This document shows positions 1 to 8,573 of a stretch of 55,607 nt of DNA, one piece after another. The stretch is taken from the NCBI RefSeq assembly GCF_006210265.1, contig NZ_VCNC01000009.1:1-55607 (forward strand), written 5' to 3'. A program made the translations under genes and the position numbers. Each line of letters begins with the position of its first letter. Position 1 is the first letter of the stretch. The notes under the pieces were generated by a model. That model saw only the letters and a program-made list of their open reading frames with translations. It was not told where the DNA came from and ran no database searches. Origin of the DNA: Desulfovibrio sp. UCD-KL4C. Its GTDB lineage: Bacteria > Desulfobacterota > Desulfovibrionia > Desulfovibrionales > Desulfovibrionaceae.

Positions 1-675
1 GATAGCCCCTTCACATAAAACTTTGCTGAGTCTGCCATTGTTGTCATACTCATATTCACGCAGAATCGGCTGCGGTGTGAGAGCTAATGCTTTTTTGATA
101 ATTCTGCCGTTTTTATCTCTTTCTGTTGCAACCAGTGAGAAAGGCTCATTCATATCGGGAACAGTAAACGGCTTAGTTTCAAACTGCTGAATCGGCCCCA
201 TATTAACTGAATCCCTTTTCTGCTCATCGGTAATGGTTTGTCCTGTGCCTGTTTCAGGATTTCTCGGCTGTTTTGTCGCCATTTCTGCCATTAATCCTTG
301 ACCGTACTCCGTTTTGCGCAGTTTTTTAGCTAACGATAGCTCTGGATTTCTCGTCATAAACTGTGCATGGAGCTGCCGTTTAGCGTTCTTTTGCCTTTCT
401 TGAATCTGTTCCATCTGTTGCTTGCGTTGATCCCACAGTTTACGGAGTTCGGGCTTCATCATGCTCGGGTACATTTTCTCATCATTACTGAAGTCAGCGA
501 AAAGAGTGGAAAGATTGTCAGGATCAAACTCTTCGCCCAGTCCTACGTTTTGCATCACCTCATACATTTCATCGAGTTGTTCTTCCGGTCTCATAGAGTT
601 TCTATACAAACGGGCACTTGTCGATAACTCTTCATTCTCTTTTTTACGCAGCCAGTAACCATTTAGTTTGTTCAA
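1..675 (-). CDS. RHS-family protein, N-terminal 225 residues (cut by window edge)
   Basis: The minus strand stays open from a TTG at 675 to base 1, giving 225 codons. The TTG is preceded by a strong AGGAG-rich Shine-Dalgarno. The product aligns throughout with the first ~230 residues of the RHS protein at 5006: shared pieces include RLYRNS/RLYKNS, a MYPSMM motif, GTG after PETGTG, FSLVATERD/FSLLATERD and EYEYDN.GRLSKV at the start of the YD repeats. The N-terminal ~115 residues are charged, helical-looking and show no signal peptide. The C-terminal toxin part lies outside the window. RHS proteins are usually polymorphic toxins delivered to neighbouring cells; the delivery route cannot be seen here. 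The two genes diverge, with about 4.3 kb of housekeeping genes between them. Confidence 0.8.
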   Translation of the reverse strand, partial: MNKLNGYWLRKKENEELSTSARLYRNSMRPEEQLDEMYEVMQNVGLGEEFDPDNLSTLFADFSNDEKMYPSMMKPELRKLWDQRKQQMEQIQERQKNAKRQLHAQFMTRNPELSLAKKLRKTEYGQGLMAEMATKQPRNPETGTGQTITDEQKRDSVNMGPIQQFETKPFTVPDMNEPFSLVATERDKNGRIIKKALALTPQPILREYEYDNNGRLSKVLCEGAI

Positions 676-775
676 ATCCTGCTCCTCTCCTTATTGTCGT
701 GCCCGAATAAAATACAAAACTGCTCTGTACTTTAGGGCGTGACGTTTGCTCTATAAGAAAAGAATATTGAATAAT

Positions 776-805
776 GCGGACATGATTAAGCCGACTCAGG
801 TCCGA
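776..805 (-). promoter_or_regulatory. Conserved rhs upstream element, copy 1
   Basis: Read on the minus strand, this stretch (CGGACCTGAGTCGGCTTA, then TCATGTCCG) is nearly identical to 4876-4906 upstream of the other rhs gene. It ends with inverted GGAC/GTCC arms. It lies 100 nt upstream of the TTG start at 675, the same distance as in the other copy. A promoter, operator or leader-RNA role is inferred. Confidence 0.5.
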
Positions 806-820
806 GGGGTAAAAGATTTG

Positions 821-863
821 TAAAAAAACAAATCCCCCCTCGAACAAATATTCGAGGGGGGAT
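821..863 (-). terminator. Rho-independent terminator downstream of the FKBP gene
   Basis: A 13-bp perfect inverted repeat (832-844 with 851-863, arm ATCCCCCCTCGAA) is followed on the minus strand by a T-rich run. It lies about 80 nt beyond the FKBP stop codon. Confidence 0.85.
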
Positions 864-945
864 CATATAAACTTGGGAAATAAAACTTATGTTCTATCCA
901 AAAATTGGCATTAAACCTAAATCTTTATCCTTTTTATACTTTTAC

Positions 946-1380
946 TTAAGAAGCAAGAATTTCGACCAATTCAATTTCAAAAATCATGGTCTGACCTGCA
1001 AGAGGGTGGTTACCGTCAAGAACGACTTTATCGTCGGTAACGGATTTAATTGTTACGTTGGTAACACCCTGATCAGTGTTAACCTGAAGCATCATTCCTA
1101 CTTCTGGATTGATTTCAGGTGGAATCTGAGTGCGTTCTACTTCAAAAGTATGCTCTTCATGGTATGGGCCGTATCCTTCTTCAGGGCTGATAGTAGCTGT
1201 TACTTTCCCCCCAGCTTCAAGGCCAAGAACTGCGTCTTCAAAACCTTTGATCAGCATTCCCTGTCCGAGAACTATTTCAAGAGGTTCGCCCCTTTTGTAT
1301 GAAGAATCGAATTCTGTTCCGTCTTCGAGGGAACCTTTATAATGAACGTGGATTTTGTCGCCGTCTTTGGCTTGAGACAT
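946..1380 (-). CDS. FKBP-type peptidyl-prolyl cis-trans isomerase (SlyD-like)
   Basis: The product (144 aa) is a cytoplasmic prolyl isomerase/chaperone of the SlyD-type FKBP group. The N-terminus carries the FKBP strand pattern V.YKGSLEDGTEFDSS, followed by GEPLEIVLGQGMLIKGFEDAVLGLEAG, here split as LIPGFE-like IKGFEDAV and GLEAGGK. The middle region (about residues 70-120) matches the inserted 'flap' domain of SlyD (PEEGYGPYHEE...). The His/Cys-rich metal-binding tail of E. coli SlyD is absent, so a nickel role is not indicated. The start is supported by AAGGAG five bases upstream. It is transcribed alone with its own terminator. Confidence 0.92.
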   Translation of the reverse strand: MSQAKDGDKIHVHYKGSLEDGTEFDSSYKRGEPLEIVLGQGMLIKGFEDAVLGLEAGGKVTATISPEEGYGPYHEEHTFEVERTQIPPEINPEVGMMLQVNTDQGVTNVTIKSVTDDKVVLDGNHPLAGQTMIFEIELVEILAS

Positions 1381-1450
1381 GGAAACTCCTTGTGTTTTCC
1401 GGCTTTCCTGAATCGGAAAACCGCACTGTTACTTAATTTAAACCCTAAAT

Positions 1451-1636
1451 TTACTTTTTATCCCATTTCGCGACAGGAATAGCCTCATCCACGAGCATAA
1501 TAGGTATCTCATCTTTAACAGGATACACGACTTCGCATGCGTTGCATTTGAGGCCGGTTTCTCCTTTCAAAAGTTTCAACTCGCCTTTACACTTAGGACA
1601 GACGAGAATATTAATCAGTTCTTTATTCAGAGCCAT
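1451..1636 (-). CDS. Trm112-like zinc-ribbon protein
   Basis: A 61-residue protein of the Trm112/YcaR family. It contains CPKCKG near the N-terminus and CNAC about 17 residues later, the expected zinc-binding pairs, followed by YPVKDEIPIMLVDEA, the conserved family tail. A longer reading with an earlier start exists, but AAGGAG sits eight bases before the ATG at 1636, which starts MALNKELI. Eukaryotic and archaeal Trm112 activates methyltransferases; the bacterial role is less settled. It precedes the FKBP gene on the same strand with a 70-bp gap. Confidence 0.88.
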   Translation of the reverse strand: MALNKELINILVCPKCKGELKLLKGETGLKCNACEVVYPVKDEIPIMLVDEAIPVAKWDKK

Positions 1637-1768
1637 TTTAGGTACTCCTTGCATATTGTCTAGTCAGTACCCTATAACTATAGATAACAAATTCCTCAAG
1701 CTTACATTTGCGCTATAAGAAAATTATGAATTATAATCTGCCCTCCGGCACCCACTTTGGAGAATATA

Positions 1769-2626
1769 ATGCCCAGAATAGATCTGCATACACACTCTAC
1801 AGCTTCAGACGGGACTTTTTCCCCCACAGAGCTGATAATTGCGGCCAAGGAGGCAGGACTGGTAGCTATATCTTTAACTGACCATGATACCCTTGCAGGG
1901 TTGCCAGAAGCTATCAAAGCAGGGGAAGAATACGGGATAGAAGTTATTCCAGGCTGCGAACTCAGCGTTAAATCCAGTGTTGGAGTTCTACACATTGTAG
2001 GGCTGTGGGTAGATCCTTATTCAAAACTTTTGCTGGAGACTTTTAAATCTGTTCGAAAAAAACGCGGTACGCGAAATATAGAAGTAGTTAAAAAACTACA
2101 GAAATTAGGCTTTGAAATAACTTTAGAAGAAGTGCATGAAAGAGCTGCCGGAACAGTTGGTAGACCCCATATAGCACGAGTTTTACTTGATAAAAAATAT
2201 GTTAAATCTTTTGATGAAGCCTTTCGGCATTATTTGGGTAAAAAAGGTAAAGCATATGTTCCCAAACAAAGCCTTTCCCCTAAAGAAGCTCTAAAGCTTT
2301 TACGTTCAACAGGAGCAACGTCAATTCTAGCGCACCCAGCTCTGCTTAGTACCAATGAAGAAATTCTTGATGAAAAAGTTAAAGAGCTTAAAGACTTAGG
2401 GCTTGATGGGATAGAAGTATATTACAGTTCACATACTCCAGACATGACGGGTATTTGCAAAAAACTGACTCACAAATACGACCTTCTCGCCAGTGGCGGT
2501 TCTGATTTTCACGGGTCCGTAAAACCGGAAATAAAACTTGGCCGTGGCTCCGGAAAGCTATTTGTACATCACAGCGTACTTGACGATCTTAAAGCCCTCA
2601 GGCAATCCAAGGGTCTTCAAATTTAA
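1769..2626 (+). CDS. PHP-domain phosphoesterase (RNase AM / nucleotide phosphatase-like)
   Basis: A 285-residue PHP-superfamily metallohydrolase. Metal-binding motifs are visible in order: DLHTHSTASDG at the N-terminus, SLTDHDT at about 38, PGCELS with a metal-binding Glu near 67, the HIARVL segment near 130, AHPALL near 185 and GGSDFHG near 245. This set matches the YciV/TrpH subgroup, known to remove nucleotides or phosphate from RNA 5' ends or 3',5'-bisphosphonucleotides. The track allows an upstream TTG start at 1757, but GGAG lies six bases before ATG 1769 and that start leads directly into the DLHTHS motif. The substrate is not determined from sequence. Confidence 0.88.
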   Translation: MPRIDLHTHSTASDGTFSPTELIIAAKEAGLVAISLTDHDTLAGLPEAIKAGEEYGIEVIPGCELSVKSSVGVLHIVGLWVDPYSKLLLETFKSVRKKRGTRNIEVVKKLQKLGFEITLEEVHERAAGTVGRPHIARVLLDKKYVKSFDEAFRHYLGKKGKAYVPKQSLSPKEALKLLRSTGATSILAHPALLSTNEEILDEKVKELKDLGLDGIEVYYSSHTPDMTGICKKLTHKYDLLASGGSDFHGSVKPEIKLGRGSGKLFVHHSVLDDLKALRQSKGLQI

Positions 2627-2646
2627 TCTATTGCCAAAACTTAGCC

Positions 2647-3930
2647 ATGAATAAAATTAATCCTGACAATCTAACAAGCCAAACAAAATCAATGAAGCCT
2701 ATCAACTGCGAAATGCCTGAATTACTATGCCCTGCCGGAAACATGGAAAAACTATCTGCCGCTGTTACTTACGGAGCAGATGCCGTTTACCTTGGAGCCG
2801 GAGATCTTAACCTACGTTCTGCCGGAGCAGGCTTCCAATGGGACGAGCTGCCTGAAGCATTTGCTCTGACCAAAGCAAACAACGTTCAGGCATACTTCTG
2901 TATCAATGCCTACCCTCGTGAAAAGGATCTGGATCTGGTAAAAAAAGATCTTGAAAAACTTACCAAATGTCCTCCGGATGGAATCATCGCTGCGGACCCT
3001 GGTGTAATCAGAATTATCAAGCAATTCTTTCCCAGCACTCCTATACATATCAGCACACAGGCTAACACTGGAAACAGTGAAGCTGCAAAGTTCTGGAAAG
3101 AATTCGGAGCTTCTAGGGTAAACCTTGCCAGAGAGCTCTGCGTAACTGACATTGCAGATATTGCCGCTAAGTGTCCGGATATTGAACTGGAACTTTTTGT
3201 CCACGGAGCCATGTGTATGGCTATTTCAGGACGTTGCTTTCTAAGCTCATGGCTAAATGACAGATCCGCTAACATGGGACGCTGTACACATCCGTGCCGT
3301 TTTGAATACAAAGCGACAGGACTGCGGGTCGAAGAAAAAACAAGACCCGGTAGCGATGTATGGGAAACCATTGAAGAGGACGGACACACAACATTTTTTG
3401 CAGCTGAGGACCTTTGCCTGATTCATTATGTACGTTGGCTGTCCAGACTTGGAGTTGCCGCTCTTAAAATTGAAGGTCGCACTAAAAGTTCATCTTACAT
3501 CGCACAAGTTGCCGACGTTTACAGAGCTGCCATCAATGCAGCAAAAAATGGCAGCCCTTTGCCTGAAAGAACCATGTCTGAACTTATTAATACAGCGACT
3601 CGCCCGCTCAGCACTGCATTTTTCAAAACATCAGGTCCAAGTACAATTGCTCAGCCCCCTTCCGCAGAAGAACGCAAGCCTGTCGTAGCCAGAATTCAGG
3701 AAAAACGCGGCGACGACTGCTGGCTTGTTTCTGTTAAGTCCCGCTGGGAACTTGAAAAGGATACAGAAATACTTGTTCCGGGACTGAAAAGGCCTGCAAT
3801 GAATGCGGGCAATTATTCTTTTGAAACAATTCACGGTGAAACCGTAAATGTAATTCACTCCGGAACACAAGCACTGCTAAGAACTGACCAACCCGATATT
3901 ATGACAGGTTACTTTGTCCGAAGTGCTTAA
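2647..3930 (+). CDS. U32 family protein, TrhP (YegQ)-like tRNA hydroxylation factor
   Basis: A 427-residue U32 'peptidase' family protein. It shows the N-terminal PELLCPAGNMEKL and YGADAVYLG signature and the family motif ELFVHGAMCMAISGRC, with further cysteines in MGRCTHPCR, giving the usual four-Cys set. KIEGRTKSSSYIA and a C-terminal beta-rich domain follow. In characterised members (TrhP) this family supports prephenate-dependent 5-hydroxylation of tRNA wobble uridine; other U32 members act in rRNA hydroxylation or ubiquinone synthesis. The TrhP assignment rests on length and overall pattern. No clear Shine-Dalgarno precedes the ATG at 2647; it lies 20 bp after the PHP gene, so the two are probably co-transcribed. 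An internal start at 2692 is possible. Confidence 0.82.
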   Translation: MNKINPDNLTSQTKSMKPINCEMPELLCPAGNMEKLSAAVTYGADAVYLGAGDLNLRSAGAGFQWDELPEAFALTKANNVQAYFCINAYPREKDLDLVKKDLEKLTKCPPDGIIAADPGVIRIIKQFFPSTPIHISTQANTGNSEAAKFWKEFGASRVNLARELCVTDIADIAAKCPDIELELFVHGAMCMAISGRCFLSSWLNDRSANMGRCTHPCRFEYKATGLRVEEKTRPGSDVWETIEEDGHTTFFAAEDLCLIHYVRWLSRLGVAALKIEGRTKSSSYIAQVADVYRAAINAAKNGSPLPERTMSELINTATRPLSTAFFKTSGPSTIAQPPSAEERKPVVARIQEKRGDDCWLVSVKSRWELEKDTEILVPGLKRPAMNAGNYSFETIHGETVNVIHSGTQALLRTDQPDIMTGYFVRSA

Positions 3931-4116
3931 ATGCAAATTTCTCATGAAGGTCCTTTTATTTATAACAGTTGTAGATTGACCTTATAAATTTGTTTATATA
4001 ACTTTAGTAGTACTTAATTCGATAAGCGGTATTAAACTGCATTCATTTGCAGGATCTTATAAGATTAAGATATTAAAAACTTAATCTCATGCAAGGTAAA
4101 ATCAAGGAGGACTCTA

Positions 4117-4794
4117 ATGCTTGTTAAACACTGGATGACAAAAGATATTATCACCCTCACACCTGAACGCTCAATGATGAAAGCCGCTAAGCTCCTGAAG
4201 GATAAAGAGATAAGTAGACTGCCAATTGTTGATGATGACGGAGTGTTAGTAGGAATAATTTCCGACCGTGATATAAAAGAAGCCTCCCCTTCAAAGGCAA
4301 CAACACTTGATATGCATGAGCTTTATTACCTGCTGTCTGAAATCAAAATCAAAGACATCATGACTCGCAAAGTTTTAACGGTTTCCATTGAAGATACCGT
4401 AGAAAAAGCAGCGGTAATCATGGATGAGAATAAGATCGGCGGAGTTCCAGTTGTAGATGCGGCAAACAAATGCGTAGGAGTCATCACAACTACCGATGTA
4501 TTCAAAGTTCTAATCAACATCACAGGAGTCCTTCACGGCGGCATACAAATGGGAATAGCCCTCTCTAACAAAGCTGGCTCTCTCAGCCGCGTAGTAGACT
4601 TCTTAAAAGACAACAATGCACGTATGATGTCCGTTCTGACCAGTTACGAGCCTAATCAGGAAAATACTCGTCAGGTTTTTATCCGCATTCAGGATATGGA
4701 AAAATCAGAGCTTAACAAACTACGTGACGGAATCACCAAAAACTTCGAACTGCTTTACTGGGTTCGTGATTCTGTTCACGGACTTACTTCGTAA
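4117..4794 (+). CDS. CBS-pair plus ACT domain regulatory protein (AcuB-like)
   Basis: A 225-residue soluble protein. Two CBS motifs occupy residues 1-150 (WMTKDIITLTPE..., and IMTRKVLTVSIEDT...), each ending in the typical GIISDRD or GVITTTDVF. The last ~75 residues resemble an ACT domain (IALSNKAGSLSRVVDFLKDN). CBS pairs bind adenine nucleotides and ACT domains bind small metabolites, so this is likely a ligand sensor. The partner is unknown. AAGGAGG lies six bases before the ATG. A strong terminator follows 22 bp after the stop, so it is a single-gene unit. Confidence 0.85.
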   Translation: MLVKHWMTKDIITLTPERSMMKAAKLLKDKEISRLPIVDDDGVLVGIISDRDIKEASPSKATTLDMHELYYLLSEIKIKDIMTRKVLTVSIEDTVEKAAVIMDENKIGGVPVVDAANKCVGVITTTDVFKVLINITGVLHGGIQMGIALSNKAGSLSRVVDFLKDNNARMMSVLTSYEPNQENTRQVFIRIQDMEKSELNKLRDGITKNFELLYWVRDSVHGLTS

Positions 4795-4816
4795 ATTAAC
4801 CTTACTGATTAACTTT

Positions 4817-4853
4817 AAAAGTCCCCGACACAAATTGTGTCGGGGACTTTTTT
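4817..4853 (+). terminator. Rho-independent terminator after the CBS-ACT gene
   Basis: A 15-bp perfect stem (AAAGTCCCCGACACA paired with its complement, 3-nt loop) ends in a T6 run. Confidence 0.92.
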
Positions 4854-4875
4854 ATGAACCACAAAATTCATCCCG

Positions 4876-4906
4876 CCGGACCTGACTCGGCTTATTCATG
4901 TCCGGA
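4876..4906 (+). promoter_or_regulatory. Conserved rhs upstream element, copy 2
   Basis: CCGGACCTGACTCGGCTTA followed by TTCATGTCCGGA is bounded by inverted TCCGGA-type arms. It matches the element at 776-805 (opposite strand) almost base for base and lies 100 nt before the rhs ATG. The sequence between the element and the start is only weakly similar in the two copies, so the element itself appears to be under selection. Function is inferred. Confidence 0.5.
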
Positions 4907-5005
4907 CTGCCCGATATCCTCTGCTTATTCAGCCACAGGTAGCCAGCTTAAATTCAGAACAGGTCTGGATTTAATTAGGTTACCAAAAAGCAAGTAGAGG
5001 TCTTT

Positions 5006-7039
5006 ATGATTTATCCAGGTGGATATAGATTACGAGAGAAAGAAGGCAAGGACATCCCAATTAACGTCAGGTTGTATAAAAACTCAACGCCTCCAGAAGA
5101 TATTTTGGAAATGATGTACGATGTGGTGCCAAATTCCATTCTTGAAGGACCGGAGGAAATGAATAGTCCATATTATGCCCTTAAAGATTTCCCAGCCCAT
5201 GAACGCATGTACCCAAGCATGATGTCCCCAGAGCGCAAGGCTTTATTTGAACGAAAGTTACGGGAGATAGAATATGAAAAGGAGCATTTAAAGAAAACAA
5301 AGCGTAAGCTTCACGCAAAATTTATCATTGAGAATCCAGATCTGCCCCTCGTTAAAGACTTGATTAAAACACAGTACGGGCAGGAATTACTTGCAGAAGT
5401 GGCTAAAGATCAGCCCAGACAGCCGGAAACAGGCACAGGTGAAAACATCTACGACGAGCAGGAGAGAGATTCAGTCGATATGACTTCGGTTGATCCGTAC
5501 CAGACCAAAGTTTTTACAATCCCGAATACAGGAGAAGAATTCTCACTCCTAGCAACTGAGCGCGATGACAACGGGAGAATCATTTACACAGGCTTAGCAA
5601 TAGATCCACAAGCAGTTGAACGTGAATATGAATATGACAACGGTGGTAGGCTCAGCAAAGTAATCTGCGATAACGCTATTGTTGAGCACTACCAGTATGG
5701 CAAGAACGGTGAGCGTTTATTTGTTGAAACTAGCCAAACAAAACTACGTTTGTTCAAGTACGGTCAGAACATGGAACTTTTGCAAGCTGGTGAAGTAAAA
5801 TATATGTACGACAACCAAGGTCGCATGGTGATGAAAAACGATCTCGGTCAGGTCACAAGATATTCATATTTAGAATCAGGTCCACTCCACGAAGTACACC
5901 TGCCCGATGGTCGCAGAATTGAATACACCTGTGATCCGCTTGGAAGAAGAATATCGAAGTCTATTAACGGTAAAGTTGTGGAAAAATACCTCTGGCAGGA
6001 TTTAACTACGCTTCTTGCTGTAACGGACGGCGAAGGGTTACACCCCAAAGTCTTCAGCTACGATGAAGAAGTCAATCCCGTAAGCATGACCTACGAAGGG
6101 CAAACCTTTTTCTTTGCTATAAATCAGGTCGGCACAATCTTCATGGTTGCGGATGAAAGGGGTAATGAGGTAAAGCGGATTATAAATGATTCGTTTGGCA
6201 ATCTATTACTCGATAGCGGAGTCAGTCTGGATATATGCTTAGGGTTTGCCGCAGGTCTAGCGGATAAAGATACTGGGCTAGTTCATCTCGGATATCGTGA
6301 ATACGATCCCGCAATAGGCAGGTTTATCACTCCCGATCCGTTAGGATTTGCTGGCGGTGATGTGGACGTTTACGGGTATTGTCTCGATGACCCTATTAAT
6401 TTTCATGATCGGACGGGGCTTGCGGGGAAGAGTGAGGGGAAATCAGGCGGAAAAATCCTTGATGACGTCATCAATTCCGACAGCCGAAATGGCAATTCTC
6501 ATAAATCGTCTACAAATGACAAAGTAAAATCTAAAAATAAGAAATCATATAGCCTTGGAATTGGAGCGAATGCAGCTGGATTTGGCTTTGAAGTAGGTGC
6601 TGGTGGTGAACTTGTTTACCGTGATCCAAAGCATGCAGCATTCTTGGTAAATGGGAAAATTGGTGCTTCAAATGGCTATGGTGCTGAAATAAATCTTTCA
6701 GCAGCCGAACACGATGCGAAGTCAATTAAAGAGTTAGAAGGAAGCAGTAATTATGCTTCAGGCGGAATAATTGTTCCAGGAAGCCTATTTTCTGTGGGGC
6801 ACACAAAAAGTTCTAGCCAAACAAGCAACTCCTCTTCAATTAATTTGGGAGTTGGAAAAAAAATTAATGAATATGTAATACCTCAGACAAGTACAGGTAA
6901 ATCTTATTCAAAAACTATTTTTGAATTTGATCCTCCTATCGATGATTACGCAGGTTATATTGATAAAAAGATAGATGAACACTTAAAAGGAAAAAAGAAA
7001 AAGCTTAAAACTTATCCTCGACATAAAGTTGAGTGGTAA
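5006..7039 (+). CDS. Compact RHS-repeat polymorphic toxin
   Basis: A 677-residue RHS protein. Residues 1-115 are a charged helical prefix without signal peptide. YD-type repeats run from about 205 to 440 (EYEYDNGGRLSKV, YMYDNQGRM, YTCDPLGRRI, YREYDPAIGRF). The core ends with ITPDPLGFAGGDVDVYGY (441 onward) and HDRTGL, the conserved RHS core end, where other family members self-cleave. The last ~200 residues form a variable tip, rich in Gly/Ser with an alternating pattern (SLGIGANAAGFGFEVGAGG) and a basic end. With only about 240 residues of repeats, it is much shorter than classical ~1,400-residue Rhs proteins. An AGAGG motif precedes the ATG. The downstream membrane protein is the presumed immunity partner. 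Confidence 0.85.
   Translation: MIYPGGYRLREKEGKDIPINVRLYKNSTPPEDILEMMYDVVPNSILEGPEEMNSPYYALKDFPAHERMYPSMMSPERKALFERKLREIEYEKEHLKKTKRKLHAKFIIENPDLPLVKDLIKTQYGQELLAEVAKDQPRQPETGTGENIYDEQERDSVDMTSVDPYQTKVFTIPNTGEEFSLLATERDDNGRIIYTGLAIDPQAVEREYEYDNGGRLSKVICDNAIVEHYQYGKNGERLFVETSQTKLRLFKYGQNMELLQAGEVKYMYDNQGRMVMKNDLGQVTRYSYLESGPLHEVHLPDGRRIEYTCDPLGRRISKSINGKVVEKYLWQDLTTLLAVTDGEGLHPKVFSYDEEVNPVSMTYEGQTFFFAINQVGTIFMVADERGNEVKRIINDSFGNLLLDSGVSLDICLGFAAGLADKDTGLVHLGYREYDPAIGRFITPDPLGFAGGDVDVYGYCLDDPINFHDRTGLAGKSEGKSGGKILDDVINSDSRNGNSHKSSTNDKVKSKNKKSYSLGIGANAAGFGFEVGAGGELVYRDPKHAAFLVNGKIGASNGYGAEINLSAAEHDAKSIKELEGSSNYASGGIIVPGSLFSVGHTKSSSQTSNSSSINLGVGKKINEYVIPQTSTGKSYSKTIFEFDPPIDDYAGYIDKKIDEHLKGKKKKLKTYPRHKVEW
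6326..6434 (+). repeat. RHS core-end seam, master copy
   Basis: This ~109-bp segment encodes ITPDPLGFAGG through GLAGKSE. Near-identical copies lie at 7551-7670 and 9067-9187, with a decayed one at 10157. It marks the junction between the conserved core and the exchangeable toxin tip. Confidence 0.85.
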
Positions 7040-7100
7040 TTACTGGGGATATATTGATTCGAAAGTACACACTAATTCCATTCAACAATAATGAGATTAT

Positions 7101-7508
7101 ATGTTTCAGATAAAATTATTCCAAAATTTGACAGTTTTTTTAGGGATGATCTGGATACTTTGTTCAATCATAGGATTAGTAACTAAAGTATATTTACCAA
7201 TACTGTTCTTTCCCTTTTATGCATTGTTTTTCTACTTTGGAGTTAAAACTCACAACATCTTAACATCTATTGGCAACGATGGAATAGTAATCTCTTTTTC
7301 TTTTTTTGATAAAAAAATATTATATCAAGATATTGTTAATTATAATGAGTCATACCTTCTAGACTCTTTTTGTCCTAATGGCATAAAATCTTTTTCTATA
7401 TGTTTAACGGGTAAAAAGAAATACATAGTCAGCTATAAAAACTCATCTAATGCTTACGAAGTTATAACTAGAAATATTAGACGAGCAAACGCTGAGACCA
7501 AAGAATAA
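7101..7508 (+). CDS. Putative membrane immunity protein of the RHS toxin
   Basis: A 135-residue protein with two hydrophobic segments at about residues 8-30 and 31-52, then a beta-rich cytoplasmic part (DGIVISFSFFDKKILYQDIV). No family is recognised. It follows the RHS tip by 61 bp and is followed by a terminator-like hairpin, the usual place of an immunity gene. It resembles the protein at 8574 in layout and in the segment ISFSFFDKKILYQDI versus LSFAHIKKHILYKNI, so the two are paralogues. Two membrane segments suggest the toxin acts at a membrane. The immunity role comes from position and paralogy only. Confidence 0.65.
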   Translation: MFQIKLFQNLTVFLGMIWILCSIIGLVTKVYLPILFFPFYALFFYFGVKTHNILTSIGNDGIVISFSFFDKKILYQDIVNYNESYLLDSFCPNGIKSFSICLTGKKKYIVSYKNSSNAYEVITRNIRRANAETKE

Positions 7509-7519
7509 TCTATTAATAA

Positions 7520-7544
7520 CCTCGACTTCGATCGGGGTTTTCTC
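7520..7544 (+). terminator. Terminator-like hairpin at the cassette 2 seam
   Basis: CCTCGA pairs with TCGGGG around a 6-nt loop and is followed by TTTTCTCTTAT. It is a weaker relative of the hairpins at 9035 and 10122, each lying directly before an RHS seam repeat. Confidence 0.5.
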
Positions 7545-7550
7545 TTATCT

Positions 7551-7670
7551 ATCACTCCCGATCCGTTAGGGTTTGCGGGCGGAGATGTGGATGTTTACGG
7601 GTATTGTCTTGATGATCCTATTAATTTTCATGATAGGACTGGGCTTGCTGGGAAGAGTGAAGAATCTAAG
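7551..7670 (+). repeat. RHS core-end seam, copy 2
   Basis: Nearly identical to 6326-6434 and encodes ITPDPLGFAGGDVDVYGY up to GLAGKSEESK. The match begins abruptly at ITPDP, directly after the TCTCTTATCT that follows the hairpin. Confidence 0.85.
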
Positions 7671-8489
7671 CAAGTATTGCAAAGATCACAGAACGGAACA
7701 GAATACAATGCCACTGTTCGGGATAAAAATAATGAAGCACAAACGACTGAGAAAAAGGCTGAACAAGCCCCTTACAGCAATATAATTAATCGTGCTGAAG
7801 CTACAGAAAACCCTTCACCTAAGCGTGACCAATTTGGAGATATAATTCCTGATAAAGATGATAACTATAAAAATAAATCCACACGTAACGAAACAAAGTC
7901 ATCAGGTATAGCTTATAACTCAGAAGGAAAACCGATTACAATAATTTCTGAAAATGGCTCCGTAGTTCCTCTACCTCCGGGAGACAATGCCGATGTTGTT
8001 AAAAAATTAGTAAAAGCTGATGCTGAGAAAAAAGCCAAAAATGATGAAGAAAATACATATGGAATCGGTCTTGGCGGTGAAATATCTGGATTTGGAGGAA
8101 AATTAGGAGCGGGAGTTAATATCTCTATTCTTAACAAAGATAAGGCGGTTATAGTTCGTGACATTGAATATGGAGCCTCAAATATCATAGGAGTAGGTGG
8201 AGATATTCACTTAGAAAAATCTAATGCGAAAACGGTAAAAGATTTTGAAGGAAAAAATAATTATACAGGAGTCACAGTAACTCCCACACTAAAAGGGCCT
8301 TCTTTCGGTGTGAGCAAAAGTTCTAATGGAAAAAGCCACTCAACATCTGTTTCTATTGGAACATCAGTTAAAGGGAGTAAACTTATACAACCTTTTGAAA
8401 CTACAGTAGGAAGAACCTCTTCTAAAGTATTAGGTGTATTTGATCCAACCCCTGATTTATTAGAAAAAATTTATAATCACTTTAAGTAG
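7587..8489 (+). CDS. Displaced RHS C-terminal tip (orphan toxin cassette 2)
   Basis: The homology frame opens at 7551 with ITPDP; the first usable start codon in it is a GTG at 7587 with no good Shine-Dalgarno, so this is probably silent unless recombined onto the full-length gene. After the seam comes a ~75-residue charged linker and then a Gly-rich tip (GIGLGGEISGFGGKLGAG) ending in VFDPTPDLLEKIYNHF. This tip is a diverged paralogue of the tip at 5006: KSIKELEGSSNY versus KTVKDFEGKNNY, and EFDPPIDDY versus VFDPTPDLL. It has no YD repeats or N-terminal prefix. The immunity-like gene follows 84 bp later. Confidence 0.7.
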   Translation: MDVYGYCLDDPINFHDRTGLAGKSEESKQVLQRSQNGTEYNATVRDKNNEAQTTEKKAEQAPYSNIINRAEATENPSPKRDQFGDIIPDKDDNYKNKSTRNETKSSGIAYNSEGKPITIISENGSVVPLPPGDNADVVKKLVKADAEKKAKNDEENTYGIGLGGEISGFGGKLGAGVNISILNKDKAVIVRDIEYGASNIIGVGGDIHLEKSNAKTVKDFEGKNNYTGVTVTPTLKGPSFGVSKSSNGKSHSTSVSIGTSVKGSKLIQPFETTVGRTSSKVLGVFDPTPDLLEKIYNHFK

Positions 8490-8573
8490 CAACAATTTAA
8501 GTATAGTTTATAAATATATTGAAAATATTAACTTTAATTTTTATATTAAGAAACCATCACAAAAAGAGGTAAT

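Noticed and set aside
889-1302. Plus-strand open frame over the FKBP gene
   Set aside because: It is antisense to a clear FKBP gene and shows no recognisable protein pattern or ribosome-binding site.
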